From positions 1 to 6,914 of the forward strand of contig RFZH01000125.1 in assembly GCA_009920815.1 (NCBI GenBank): a stretch of 6,914 nucleotides of DNA, given 5' to 3'. Source of the stretch: Paracoccaceae bacterium (GTDB lineage: Bacteria; Pseudomonadota; Alphaproteobacteria; Rhodobacterales; Rhodobacteraceae). A program made the position numbers and the translations under genes. Positions 1-6,498 of this stretch are shown one piece after another. A model generated the notes under the pieces. It had not been told where the DNA came from and did not search any database. It worked only from the letters and a program-made list of their open reading frames with translations. Every line of letters begins with the position of its first letter. Position 1 is the first letter of the stretch.

Positions 1-707
1 TCGCATTTTTGTTCACGCTTAGCCATGAATGTACACATTCGACGCCTTTTCGAACGCCCTGGCTGAATGACCTTGTCGGTCACGTGATCAGTGTACCGTT
101 GCTCTTACCGTTTAATTGGTTTCGTTATTTTCACTTTGCACATCATAAATTCACCAATGATCCAAAGCGTGATCCAGAATTGGAACATGGCCCACGGCCA
201 GCCACCCGATCTGAGTTTTTGATCTATCTCTCTGGCTGGGGGTATTGGCGTGGCATGATCTGTCAAATTTGGCGCAACGCCTTTGGTACAATCGATGCAC
301 CCTATTTGCCGCCTCGAAAACACAAGCTGATCTGTCTCGAGGCGCGCGTGTTGCTGTTGTGTTATGTGGGCCTATGCCTGACTTTGCTTTGGAGTTGGCT
401 GCTGATTTGGCTATGGATTTTGCCGGTGCTCGTTGGGCAGCCGGTCTTGCGCCTTTATCTTTTGGCGGAACATGGCCATTGTCCTGCAGTTGCCAATATG
501 CTCGAGAATTCGAGAACGACCTTTACCAACCGGCTTGTTCGCTTTTTTGCGTGGAATATGCCCTATCATGCGGAACATCATAGTCATCCAAATGTGCCGT
601 TTTATCGATTGCCAGATTTGCACAACGATCTGTCCCACCACCTTGTGACGACCAGTCCGGGATATCGTGCGTTCGGAAAAGACTACATGCGACGCATCGG
701 GAAATAA
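1..707 (+). CDS. Fatty acid desaturase family membrane protein (5'-truncated)
   Basis: The 3' part of a gene whose start lies left of the window; the reading frame is open from base 3 and ends with TAA at 705-707. It carries the three histidine boxes of the membrane di-iron desaturase/hydroxylase family (PF00487): HECTH at 24-38, HFAHH at 132-146 and HAEHH at 567-581. A further EHGHC sits in the stretch before the last box, after a strongly hydrophobic region (about 340-460) that would span the inner membrane. Such enzymes use oxygen and electrons from a ferredoxin or cytochrome-type donor to desaturate or hydroxylate lipid or isoprenoid chains. The substrate cannot be read from sequence; a carotenoid- or sterol-type hydroxylase of the same superfamily is possible. 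It converges on the LysR gene with 6 bp between them, so a link to the catabolic operon is not implied. The family is clear, the substrate is not. Confidence 0.9.
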   Translation, partial: AFLFTLSHECTHSTPFRTPWLNDLVGHVISVPLLLPFNWFRYFHFAHHKFTNDPKRDPELEHGPRPATRSEFLIYLSGWGYWRGMICQIWRNAFGTIDAPYLPPRKHKLICLEARVLLLCYVGLCLTLLWSWLLIWLWILPVLVGQPVLRLYLLAEHGHCPAVANMLENSRTTFTNRLVRFFAWNMPYHAEHHSHPNVPFYRLPDLHNDLSHHLVTTSPGYRAFGKDYMRRIGK

Positions 708-713
708 GGCTAA

Positions 714-1547
714 TCACAGCGCCTGTAAAAACCACTTTGCAAATGTTGTGGCTGCCTGTTTGTTCGCTTTGTAATTGATATGATATCCTTCGATGCCAGC
801 AATCGAGCTTGCCGAGATCTGTTTTACGCGCCCTTCCGTCAGAGAAGTTTTTGCCACTAACGAACTGACCAATGCGATCGCGGATCCTTGTTCTGCCAAG
901 TTTAAGGCAAGCCCATAACTGTCGACAAAAAGCGATGGTTTTAGGTGTGGAAACAGATTGCTTTCCTTTTGCCAATCCGACCACCCGCGCGAGGTACCAA
1001 CCGTTTCTACGACTGGCAGCGCTGCAGGATCTTTGTCAGGATGGGCCACAACGATCAATTCGTCCTTTAGGCGCTGAGCGCTGGGCGCAAACGCGCGCGC
1101 TGGGCCAAAGCGTATATCCACATCAGCCGCGTCATTTTGAAATTCATCGGCCCAAATTGTTCCAACAAACCTGATCCTTTGGGTGGGATAAAGGGATGTG
1201 AATTCACTTAACCGTGGCGCGATGACCCATTGTGTGATGCTCACCGATGCGGCGACCGTGATCATTTGTTCGCTGGGCTGTGGCGCAAACATATGTGCCG
1301 CCGCATGCAGTTGATCCAACGAGGATCCGACCAATGGCAATAGTTTGCGCGCGTCATCCGTAAGTGCAAGCCCCCTTGGGCGCCGGATAAACAATGGGGT
1401 GCCTAGTCGCGTTTCCAGTGCCTTAATTTGTTGACTAACCGCTGATTGCGTCAGGCCCAGCTCATCTGCAGCCGCGGTAAAGCTTAGGCACCGTGCCGCC
1501 GTTTCAAAGACGCGAAACCAATTCAAAGGGGGTAGATTTTTTGCCAT
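714..1547 (-). CDS. LysR-family transcriptional regulator, GcvA-like
   Basis: A 277-residue LysR-type regulator, slightly shorter than the usual 290-310. Residues about 7-66 form the winged helix-turn-helix, with the diagnostic LTQSAVSQQIKALE recognition region. The opening LPPLNWFRVFETAAR is typical of the GcvA/AmpR branch and supports the ATG at 1547. Residues about 90-277 are the periplasmic-binding-like effector domain, including DVDIRFG and the late GSAIALV motif. No Shine-Dalgarno sequence precedes the start, so the message may be leaderless or weakly translated. It is transcribed divergently from the catabolic operon starting at 1651, the classic layout in which a LysR protein autoregulates and activates the neighbouring operon in response to a pathway substrate or intermediate. 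That role is inferred from position and family; the effector is unknown. Its 3' end abuts the desaturase gene. Confidence 0.93.
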   Translation of the reverse strand: MAKNLPPLNWFRVFETAARCLSFTAAADELGLTQSAVSQQIKALETRLGTPLFIRRPRGLALTDDARKLLPLVGSSLDQLHAAAHMFAPQPSEQMITVAASVSITQWVIAPRLSEFTSLYPTQRIRFVGTIWADEFQNDAADVDIRFGPARAFAPSAQRLKDELIVVAHPDKDPAALPVVETVGTSRGWSDWQKESNLFPHLKPSLFVDSYGLALNLAEQGSAIALVSSLVAKTSLTEGRVKQISASSIAGIEGYHINYKANKQAATTFAKWFLQAL

Positions 1548-1558
1548 TATAAATTAGC

Positions 1559-1581
1559 CATAAGTTTTAATAATACCTATG
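1559..1581. promoter_or_regulatory. Imperfect dyad, candidate LysR-type operator
   Basis: A 23-bp inverted repeat centred on 1570, with 9 of 11 base pairs matching (mismatches at 1563/1577 and 1567/1574... 1566/1574 by symmetry). Its outer arms CATAAG (1559-1564) and CCTATG (1576-1581) are separated by 11 bp, the arm spacing usual for LysR-type boxes, although the exact T-N11-A bases are not present. It lies just upstream of the LysR start and about 70 bp before the operon's chosen start codon, which fits a site for autoregulation and activation. Nearby, ATTAG at 1553-1557 is the complement of CTAAT, a pentamer reported in GcvA sites. The symmetry is seen; the binding function is inferred. 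Confidence 0.45.
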
Positions 1582-1598
1582 TCCGTAAAATCATTGTT

Positions 1599-1620
1599 TG
1601 TCAAAATATTCATTTTGCCA
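1599..1620. promoter_or_regulatory. Second imperfect dyad upstream of the operon
   Basis: A 22-bp inverted repeat with 8 of 9 arm pairs matching around a 4-bp centre (1608-1611). The core arms CAAAAT (1602-1607) and ATTTTG (1612-1617) are perfect, and TG/CA at the ends also pair. Its centre is about 40 bp, close to four helical turns, from that of the dyad at 1559-1581, so both could face the same side of the DNA. It may be the activation half of a LysR control region, a separate operator, or part of the 5' leader. The arm sequences differ from those of the first dyad, so one protein binding both is not shown. Confidence 0.35.
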
Positions 1621-1635
1621 GAGGGTCGCCGCAAC

Positions 1636-1643
1636 GGAAAGGA
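1636..1643 (+). promoter_or_regulatory. Ribosome binding site deciding the PF06684 gene start
   Basis: GGAAAGGA lies 7 bases before the ATG at 1651. The alternative in-frame ATG at 1579 has no purine-rich sequence before it and falls inside the dyad at 1559-1581, so this site favours the later start. Confidence 0.75.
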
Positions 1644-1650
1644 CCCCACA

Positions 1651-2250
1651 ATGCAGCCCGAAATCAGAAAAATTGTAACTTATGACGAAGAAACCTTGAT
1701 AGAAGGGTTCAAGCCCGCTGCCACCCCTTGGCGGATGTTCGCGGTTGCAGCTGTTGTCAAAAATCCATGGGCCGGGCGCTTTATCCAAGACTTGAAACCC
1801 GAAATTCAAGCCTATGGCCCTGTTTTGGGGGAACTTTTGACTGCACGTATGTTGGACTTGGCCGGTTCCGGCGCTGCAATTGAGGCATATGGCAAAGCGG
1901 CTGTTGTTGGTCTGGATGGTGAAATTGAACATGCCTCTGGATTGATCCACACGTTGCGGTTTGGAAACCACTATCGTTCTGCGGTTGAGGCGAAATCATA
2001 CCTTGCCTTTACCAACACACGCGGAACGGCAAATGCCCCGATTATGGTGCCTTTGATGGATAAAAACGATGCAGGACGGCGGTCGCACTATTTGACCATC
2101 CAGTTCGCTATTCCGGATGCACCGCGCAATGATGAAATTGTTGTTGTCTTGGGGGGCGCAACGTCGGGTCGCCCACATCATCGAATTGGTGACCGCTACC
2201 AAGATCTAAAGGACCTGGGCCATGACCTGGACAACCCGGCCGCGGTCTAA
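1651..2250 (+). CDS. Amino acid synthesis family protein (PF06684, former DUF1185)
   Basis: First gene of the operon, 199 residues from the chosen ATG, which matches the usual family length of about 190-200. An upstream in-frame ATG at 1579 would add 24 residues of non-family sequence and has no ribosome binding site. Family-type sequence is seen along the C-terminal half: LRFGNHYRSAVEAKSYL (102-118), the R-R-S-H-Y stretch (143-147), IPDAPRNDEIVVV (154-166) and GRPHHRIGD (173-181). It has no signal peptide or membrane segment and is presumably cytoplasmic. Crystal structures of the family show a variant of the Bacillus chorismate mutase fold, and a role in amino-acid metabolism was suggested from context, but no reaction is established to my knowledge. 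Here it sits with oxidative catabolic enzymes and overlaps the next gene by 29 bp, so it probably acts on a pathway intermediate. Identity is confident; function is open. Confidence 0.88.
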   Translation: MQPEIRKIVTYDEETLIEGFKPAATPWRMFAVAAVVKNPWAGRFIQDLKPEIQAYGPVLGELLTARMLDLAGSGAAIEAYGKAAVVGLDGEIEHASGLIHTLRFGNHYRSAVEAKSYLAFTNTRGTANAPIMVPLMDKNDAGRRSHYLTIQFAIPDAPRNDEIVVVLGGATSGRPHHRIGDRYQDLKDLGHDLDNPAAV

Positions 2251-3010
2251 ACGCGATGGCCTTGCCTGTATCGTTGAGGGCAGTGGCCGACCAATCTTTA
2301 TGATCCATGGCGTCGGCTTGCGGGCCGAAGCATGGGCGCGCCAGATCGATTTGTTTAATACACACCATCAGGTGATTGCCGTCGACATGCCCGGGCATGG
2401 TGAGAGTACGGCATTTGAAAATGAGGCACCGCAGCTTGCAGATTACGTAGGCGCGATTGCGCCCTTGGTCCCAAACGGGGCGATCGTCATGGGGCATTCA
2501 ATGGGGGCGATGATCGCCCTGGAAATCGCGGGCGCAATGGGTGATCGTATTGCAGGCGTTGTTGCTATGAACGCAATTTTTCGCCGCACCGCGCAAGCGG
2601 CCCTTGCAGTGCAAGCGCGTGCCGCGTCCATTTTGCCGACAAAGGTGCCAGACCCAACAGCGCCGCTAGATCGCTGGTTTGGGTCCGATCCAAGCCCAGA
2701 ACGCGATGCGTGCCGTGAATGGCTGCTTGCGGTTGATCCGCGTGCATATCGCGCGGCCTATCATGTGTTTGCCCATCATGACGGCCCAAGTAATGATACC
2801 CTCGCGCGGATGACCTGTCCGGCGTTGTTCATCACGGGGGCGGATGAACCAAATTCGACGCCCGACATGTCTAGAGCGATGGCTGCACGCTGCCGGCTTG
2901 GGCAAAGCCATATCGTGCAAAATGCCGCCCATATGATGCCGATGACCCATGCGGATGACGTCTGGCATGTTCTTAGGCCGTTTATTGCAGAAGTGGGCGC
3001 ACAAACATGA
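2222..3010 (+). CDS. Alpha/beta hydrolase
   Basis: A 262-residue soluble alpha/beta-hydrolase-fold protein. HGVG (29-32) is the oxyanion-hole region, and GHSMG (91-95) is the nucleophile elbow with Ser93. Asp208 in TGAD and His237 in AAHMMPM complete the likely triad, in the expected order. DMPGHGES (55-62) is typical of the MhpC/RutD-like group. It would hydrolyse an ester, amide, carbamate or C-C bond in a product of the monooxygenase; RutD (aminoacrylate hydrolase, similar length) is a contextual analogue, not a proven orthologue. The start at 2222 lies inside the end of the preceding gene (29-bp overlap) and is preceded by AAAGGA at 2208-2213, 8 bases upstream. The stop overlaps the next start as ATGA, so expression is probably coupled. 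Substrate unknown. Confidence 0.92.
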   Translation: MTWTTRPRSKRDGLACIVEGSGRPIFMIHGVGLRAEAWARQIDLFNTHHQVIAVDMPGHGESTAFENEAPQLADYVGAIAPLVPNGAIVMGHSMGAMIALEIAGAMGDRIAGVVAMNAIFRRTAQAALAVQARAASILPTKVPDPTAPLDRWFGSDPSPERDACREWLLAVDPRAYRAAYHVFAHHDGPSNDTLARMTCPALFITGADEPNSTPDMSRAMAARCRLGQSHIVQNAAHMMPMTHADDVWHVLRPFIAEVGAQT

Positions 3011-3927
3011 CAGCCCCTGAATTAAAAAAAGCGTTTGGGAAATTTTTGACCGGTGTGACAGTTGTAACGACGGTTAATGATGCTGGGCAACGTTTCGGCT
3101 TTACCGCGAATTCTTTTACCTCGGTGTCCATGGACCCACCGATGATTTTGGTGTGCCCAGGCAAATTTTTATCCTCGTTCGAAGAATTTCGCACCTGCAA
3201 CCGGTTTGTCGTTAATATATTGTCCGAAGGTCAAGAAGAGGTGTCGAATACCTTTGCCTCTTACAAAGGCGATCGTTTTTCACAGGTCGAATGGCATCCT
3301 TGTCCAAATGACGGTGCGGTTATCACCAATAGTGCGGCGTGGTTTTCCTGTGTAACACATGCGGCTATCCCTGCGGGCGACCACGTTGTTTTAATGGGCA
3401 ATGTTGAACATTTTAACACCTCTGATCGACCCGGATTGGGGTGGTCTGGCGGACACTATTTTAATCTGTCTGACGAACGCGCCGCAGGACGGGGAGACCA
3501 AACAGCGCGATCACAGGTTGGTGTTTTGCTTGAACGCGATGGCGCGCTGTTGTTGTGCAAAAAAGGCGATGGATATGCCTTGCCAGCGTTTGCAGGGGAC
3601 GCACGCATTTCGCCGCGCCAAATCTTGGCAGAACAGTTAAATACACCATCCCACAGCGCCAAAATTCGTCAAAGTTTTTCGGTATACACCTCTGACCAGC
3701 AGGGATACCGCCACAGTTATTTTTTAGCCACTGCGCTAAGTGGCGACTTTTCGGACATTGGCATTTGGGTGACATTTGCTGATTTGAAACTCTGCAACTT
3801 TGGCCAAAAACCCCACCGTGACATGGTGGATAGGTTCTTAGTGGAACAATCCGTGGGACATTTTGGGCTGTATGTCGGGGATGAAACACAAGGTGATATT
3901 CACCATTTTACAGAAGGAAAGAACTGA
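3007..3927 (+). CDS. Flavin reductase with C-terminal Nudix-like domain
   Basis: 306 residues, nearly twice the usual length of about 160-190 for a stand-alone reductase. Residues about 1-157 form a flavin-reductase-like domain (PF01613; HpaC/RutF type): FLTGVTVVTT (13-22), GFTANSFTSVSMDPP (31-45) for flavin binding, FVVNILS (67-73), and GDHVVLMGNVEHF (124-136) with the conserved His126. It should reduce FMN or FAD with NAD(P)H for the adjacent LLM monooxygenase. Residues about 166-306 look like a Nudix fold: VGVLLERDGALLLCKKGDGYAL-P (171-193), then a later strand region around 220-246. The segment where the catalytic REUxEE Nudix box should lie (about 197-215) has no such motif, so hydrolase activity is doubtful and a binding or regulatory role is more likely. 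The start overlaps the hydrolase stop (ATGA) and has only a weak ribosome binding site, which suggests translational coupling. Confidence 0.9.
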   Translation: MTAPELKKAFGKFLTGVTVVTTVNDAGQRFGFTANSFTSVSMDPPMILVCPGKFLSSFEEFRTCNRFVVNILSEGQEEVSNTFASYKGDRFSQVEWHPCPNDGAVITNSAAWFSCVTHAAIPAGDHVVLMGNVEHFNTSDRPGLGWSGGHYFNLSDERAAGRGDQTARSQVGVLLERDGALLLCKKGDGYALPAFAGDARISPRQILAEQLNTPSHSAKIRQSFSVYTSDQQGYRHSYFLATALSGDFSDIGIWVTFADLKLCNFGQKPHRDMVDRFLVEQSVGHFGLYVGDETQGDIHHFTEGKN

Positions 3928-4961
3928 TGGATTTCTCGTTGTTTGCGCATATGGAGCGCTTGGACGAACGCCAAACCCATTCTGAGCTTTATGCAGAATT
4001 TATTTCGTTATGTCAGATCGCGGATCAGGGCGGCATGCATGCCATTTGGACAGGCGAACATCATGGAATGGAATTCACCATTGCGCCAAACCCGTTTTTG
4101 TCTTTGGTCGATTTGGCCCATCAAACAAAAAACGTGCGCTTGGGCACGGGTACAGTGATTGCACCTTTCTGGCATCCGATCAAGTTGGCAGGCGAAGCGG
4201 CGATGACCGATTTGGTGACAAACGGGCGGTTGGAATTGGGCATTGCACGCGGCGCCTATAGTTACGAATACGAACGTATCATGCCAGGACTGGACGCTTG
4301 GCAAGCCGGGCAGCGCATGCGCGAAACTGCCCCTCTCTTGCCAAAGCTATGGCAAGGCGATTGCGCGCACGACGGTGAATTTTATCAATTTGCCAGTTCC
4401 ACGAGCACGCCAAAGCCGCTGCAAAAGAATGGTCCGCCAATTTGGATTGCTGCGCGTGATCCTAACAGCCATGAATTTGCCGTCCAAAATGGGTTCAATG
4501 TGCAGTGCACGCCTCTTTGGCAGGGTGAACAAGAAATAACAGACCTTATGAACCGATTTAATGAGGCGGTTAAAACCACTGGGGCACAGCGGCCTAAAAT
4601 CATGCTGTTACATCATGGCTATGTTGGCCGAGATGCGGATGATGTCGCACAAGCCGCGTCTGATTTAAGTCGATACTACAATTATTTCGGTGCGTGGTTT
4701 CAGAACAAACGCCCCGTTTCACAGGGTTTGATCCAAACCCTTACGCAGGATGAATTAGATGCAAACGCGCTGATGCGACCTGAAAACTTATTACGAGATC
4801 TGACGATTGGAACGGCGCAGCAGGTGATCGATAAATTGAAACGGATCGAAGATTTGGGATATGATGAATTCGCGCTTTGGATTGATAGCGGTATGACAAG
4901 CGAACGCAAACGGGCGTCCTTGTTGCGCTTTATTGACGACGTCATGCCTGCTTTTGCATAG
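3927..4961 (+). CDS. LLM class flavin-dependent monooxygenase (bacterial luciferase family)
   Basis: 344 residues, normal length for the bacterial-luciferase-like TIM-barrel family (PF00296). Diagnostic segments are IWTGEHHG (40-47), VRLGTGTVIAPFWHP (70-84), the GRLELGIARG strand-loop (100-109) and GPPIWIAARDPNS, about halfway along. The C-terminal TAQQVIDKLKRIEDLGYDEFALWID is also typical. It would use reduced flavin from the preceding reductase plus oxygen to oxygenate, or oxidatively open, an organic substrate in the cytoplasm. It is shorter than RutA and I cannot assign pyrimidine specificity; pyridine- or other heterocycle-opening enzymes and Baeyer-Villiger-type members belong to the same superfamily. 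Its ATG overlaps the reductase stop (TGATG) and has AAGGA at 3914-3918, 8 bases upstream. The two components are therefore likely made in a fixed ratio. Confidence 0.93.
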   Translation: MDFSLFAHMERLDERQTHSELYAEFISLCQIADQGGMHAIWTGEHHGMEFTIAPNPFLSLVDLAHQTKNVRLGTGTVIAPFWHPIKLAGEAAMTDLVTNGRLELGIARGAYSYEYERIMPGLDAWQAGQRMRETAPLLPKLWQGDCAHDGEFYQFASSTSTPKPLQKNGPPIWIAARDPNSHEFAVQNGFNVQCTPLWQGEQEITDLMNRFNEAVKTTGAQRPKIMLLHHGYVGRDADDVAQAASDLSRYYNYFGAWFQNKRPVSQGLIQTLTQDELDANALMRPENLLRDLTIGTAQQVIDKLKRIEDLGYDEFALWIDSGMTSERKRASLLRFIDDVMPAFA

Positions 4962-4970
4962 GAAAACGAG

Positions 4971-6443
4971 ATGCTTCCACATTATCAATTATATATCGAC
5001 GGGGAATTTTGCGATGGCGTAGAGCGCGAGGTAATGCATAGCCTTGCACCTGCGACCAACGCGGCGTGGGCAAGTTTCTCTGCAGCTAGTGCCAAGGATG
5101 TTGAACGCGCGATTGCCGGCGCAGAACGCGCGCTGAACGATCCAGCTTGGCGCGACATGACGCAAACACAGCGTGGTAAGTTATTGTTCAAATTGGCTGA
5201 TTTGATTGAACAGCATGCACAAACCTTAGGCGAATTGGAAACGCAAGACAGCGGTAAATTGTTGTCTGAAACCCGATCGCAAACTGCCTATGTTGCAGAG
5301 TATTACCGCTATTTTGCTGGGCTTGCCGATAAAATCGAAGGTGCGGTTTTGCCGATCGATAAACCAGATATGCATGTTTTTACCCAGCACGTCCCAATTG
5401 GGATCGTTGCAGGCGTTGTGCCGTGGAATGCCCAGATGTTTTTATCTGCGACAAAGTTAGCGCCCGCTTTGGCTGCCGGCTGTGCTGTCATTCTTAAAGC
5501 ATCCGAACAAGCGCCAATCCCAATGTTGGAATTTGCGAAATTGATTGATCAAGTCGGTTTTCCGAAAGGGGTCGTTTCGATCATCACAGGCAGCGCAGAA
5601 AACTGTGCCATTCCTTTGACTCAGCATCCCAAAATTGATCGCATCGCCTTTACCGGTGGGCCCGAAGCGGCCCGCCATGTGGTGCGTAACTCAGCTGAAA
5701 ACTTTGCGGTGACCACATTAGAACTGGGGGGTAAGTCCCCGATATTGGTGTTCGAAGATGCAGATTTGGAAAGCGCAGCGAACGGGTTGATTGCGGCCAA
5801 TTTCGGGGCCTCTGGCCAATCATGCGTCGCTGGGTCGCGCGGATTAATCCATCGGTCGGTATTTGAAGCTGTCGCCCAGTTGATCGAAAAAAAGGCAAAA
5901 GACATTATCGTGGGCGATCCGTTGGATGCACATACGCATGTCGGCCCGCTGTGCACAAAGGCGCAGGTTGAAAAAATCCAATCTACCCTTGCCCAAGCAA
6001 GGTCCCAAGGTGCAAAAATACGGTTTGGCGGAGAAAAAGCGCACGAGTTGGGGAATTATTTTCAGCCCACGTTGGTTGAATGTCCGACCGCAGACATTGA
6101 GACACTGCGCGTTGAAATGTTTGGTCCTGTTATGTCTTTGATGCCCTTCGATACCGAAGAAGAGGCAATCGCATTGGCCAATAGCACCGTTTTTGGTTTG
6201 GGGTCTGGCGTGTTTACGCAAAACCTTGCCCGCGCGCATCGCGTATCATCACGCATTCGGTCGGGCATCTGTTGGATAAATACGTATCGCGCGATATCGC
6301 CTATCGCACCTTTTGGCGGTTTTAACCAATCTGGCTATGGACGCGAAGCAGGGCAAGACAGTATCCAAGATTACCTTAGAACGCGCACGACGTGGATTAA
6401 CTTGTCAGATCAGCCAATGGCAAACCCATTTGTTATGCGCTAA
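4971..6443 (+). CDS. Aldehyde dehydrogenase (NAD(P)-dependent)
   Basis: 490 residues, full length for the ALDH superfamily (PF00171). Catalytic residues are all present: Asn153 in VPWNAQ, Lys176 in LKASEQ, general base Glu251 in LELGGKSP, nucleophile Cys285 in GQSCVAGSR, and the cofactor-binding EMFGPV (382-387). The cofactor-loop motif reads FTGG (227-230) where FTGS is more common. It would oxidise an aldehyde, probably a semialdehyde released by the upstream ring-opening or hydrolysis steps, to the acid with NAD or NADP. Sequence does not reveal the substrate; hydroxymuconic- or succinate-semialdehyde and betaine-aldehyde types are alternatives. AGGA at 4960-4963 lies 7 bases before the ATG, and only 9 bp separate it from the monooxygenase stop, so it is the last gene of the operon. 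It converges on the dioxygenase gene with 23 bp between stops. Confidence 0.95.
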   Translation: MLPHYQLYIDGEFCDGVEREVMHSLAPATNAAWASFSAASAKDVERAIAGAERALNDPAWRDMTQTQRGKLLFKLADLIEQHAQTLGELETQDSGKLLSETRSQTAYVAEYYRYFAGLADKIEGAVLPIDKPDMHVFTQHVPIGIVAGVVPWNAQMFLSATKLAPALAAGCAVILKASEQAPIPMLEFAKLIDQVGFPKGVVSIITGSAENCAIPLTQHPKIDRIAFTGGPEAARHVVRNSAENFAVTTLELGGKSPILVFEDADLESAANGLIAANFGASGQSCVAGSRGLIHRSVFEAVAQLIEKKAKDIIVGDPLDAHTHVGPLCTKAQVEKIQSTLAQARSQGAKIRFGGEKAHELGNYFQPTLVECPTADIETLRVEMFGPVMSLMPFDTEEEAIALANSTVFGLGSGVFTQNLARAHRVSSRIRSGICWINTYRAISPIAPFGGFNQSGYGREAGQDSIQDYLRTRTTWINLSDQPMANPFVMR

Positions 6444-6456
6444 GCGTTCTGGTGCG

Positions 6457-6498
6457 GCGGTCACGATCAAGACCGCAGTCGTGCTGGCGCAAGCACGA
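6457..6498. terminator. Two adjacent hairpins at the convergent gene ends
   Basis: GCGGTC (6457-6462) pairs perfectly with GACCGC (6471-6476) across an 8-base loop. TCGTGCT (6479-6485) pairs perfectly with AGCACGA (6492-6498) across a 6-base loop. The first spans the dioxygenase stop codon just past the aldehyde dehydrogenase gene; the second lies in the last dioxygenase codons. Neither is followed by a clear T-run on either strand, so intrinsic termination is not demonstrated. They could stabilise 3' ends or work with Rho. Confidence 0.3.

Larger units (their letters stand above)
1548..1650. promoter_or_regulatory. Divergent control region between LysR gene and catabolic operon
   Basis: A 103-bp, AT-rich intergenic stretch that must hold the promoters of both the LysR gene (leftward) and the operon (rightward). 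Two imperfect inverted repeats lie in it, at 1559-1581 and 1599-1620, listed separately. A TATAAT hexamer on the minus strand at 1546-1551 overlaps the LysR start codon, too close to serve as its -10 element unless the true start is downstream. On the plus strand TAAAAT (1586-1591) resembles a -10 box, but it has no good -35 partner. I could not assign a convincing sigma-70 promoter in either direction. Alphaproteobacterial promoters often depart from the consensus, and activator-dependent ones have poor -35 boxes. Confidence 0.6.

Noticed and set aside
707..726. Short inverted repeats at the desaturase/LysR convergent junction
   Set aside because: Stems of only 4 bp with no T-run; too weak to call a terminator.
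523..984. 153-codon open frame on the minus strand across the desaturase and LysR ends
   Set aside because: It overlaps two well-supported genes in other frames and its translation resembles no family I recognise; it is a shadow frame.
872..1174. 100-codon plus-strand open frame inside the LysR gene
   Set aside because: Antisense shadow of a clear LysR coding sequence; no ribosome binding site or recognisable domain.
1546..1551. Perfect TATAAT on the minus strand overlapping the LysR start codon
   Set aside because: As a -10 box it would begin transcription inside the gene, after a start well supported by the family N-terminus, and no good -35 element is at the right distance.
1547..1561. 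Four-codon reading frame just upstream of the LysR start, its stop overlapping the start codon (TAATG on the minus strand)
   Set aside because: Could suggest a coupled leader peptide, but it has no ribosome binding site and such tiny frames occur by chance in AT-rich DNA.
5649..5660. FTGG instead of the common FTGS in the aldehyde dehydrogenase cofactor loop
   Set aside because: All catalytic residues are intact and this position varies among functional ALDHs, so it does not suggest an inactive enzyme.
5621..5956. 111-codon minus-strand open frame inside the aldehyde dehydrogenase gene
   Set aside because: Antisense to strongly conserved catalytic regions; no recognisable protein features.
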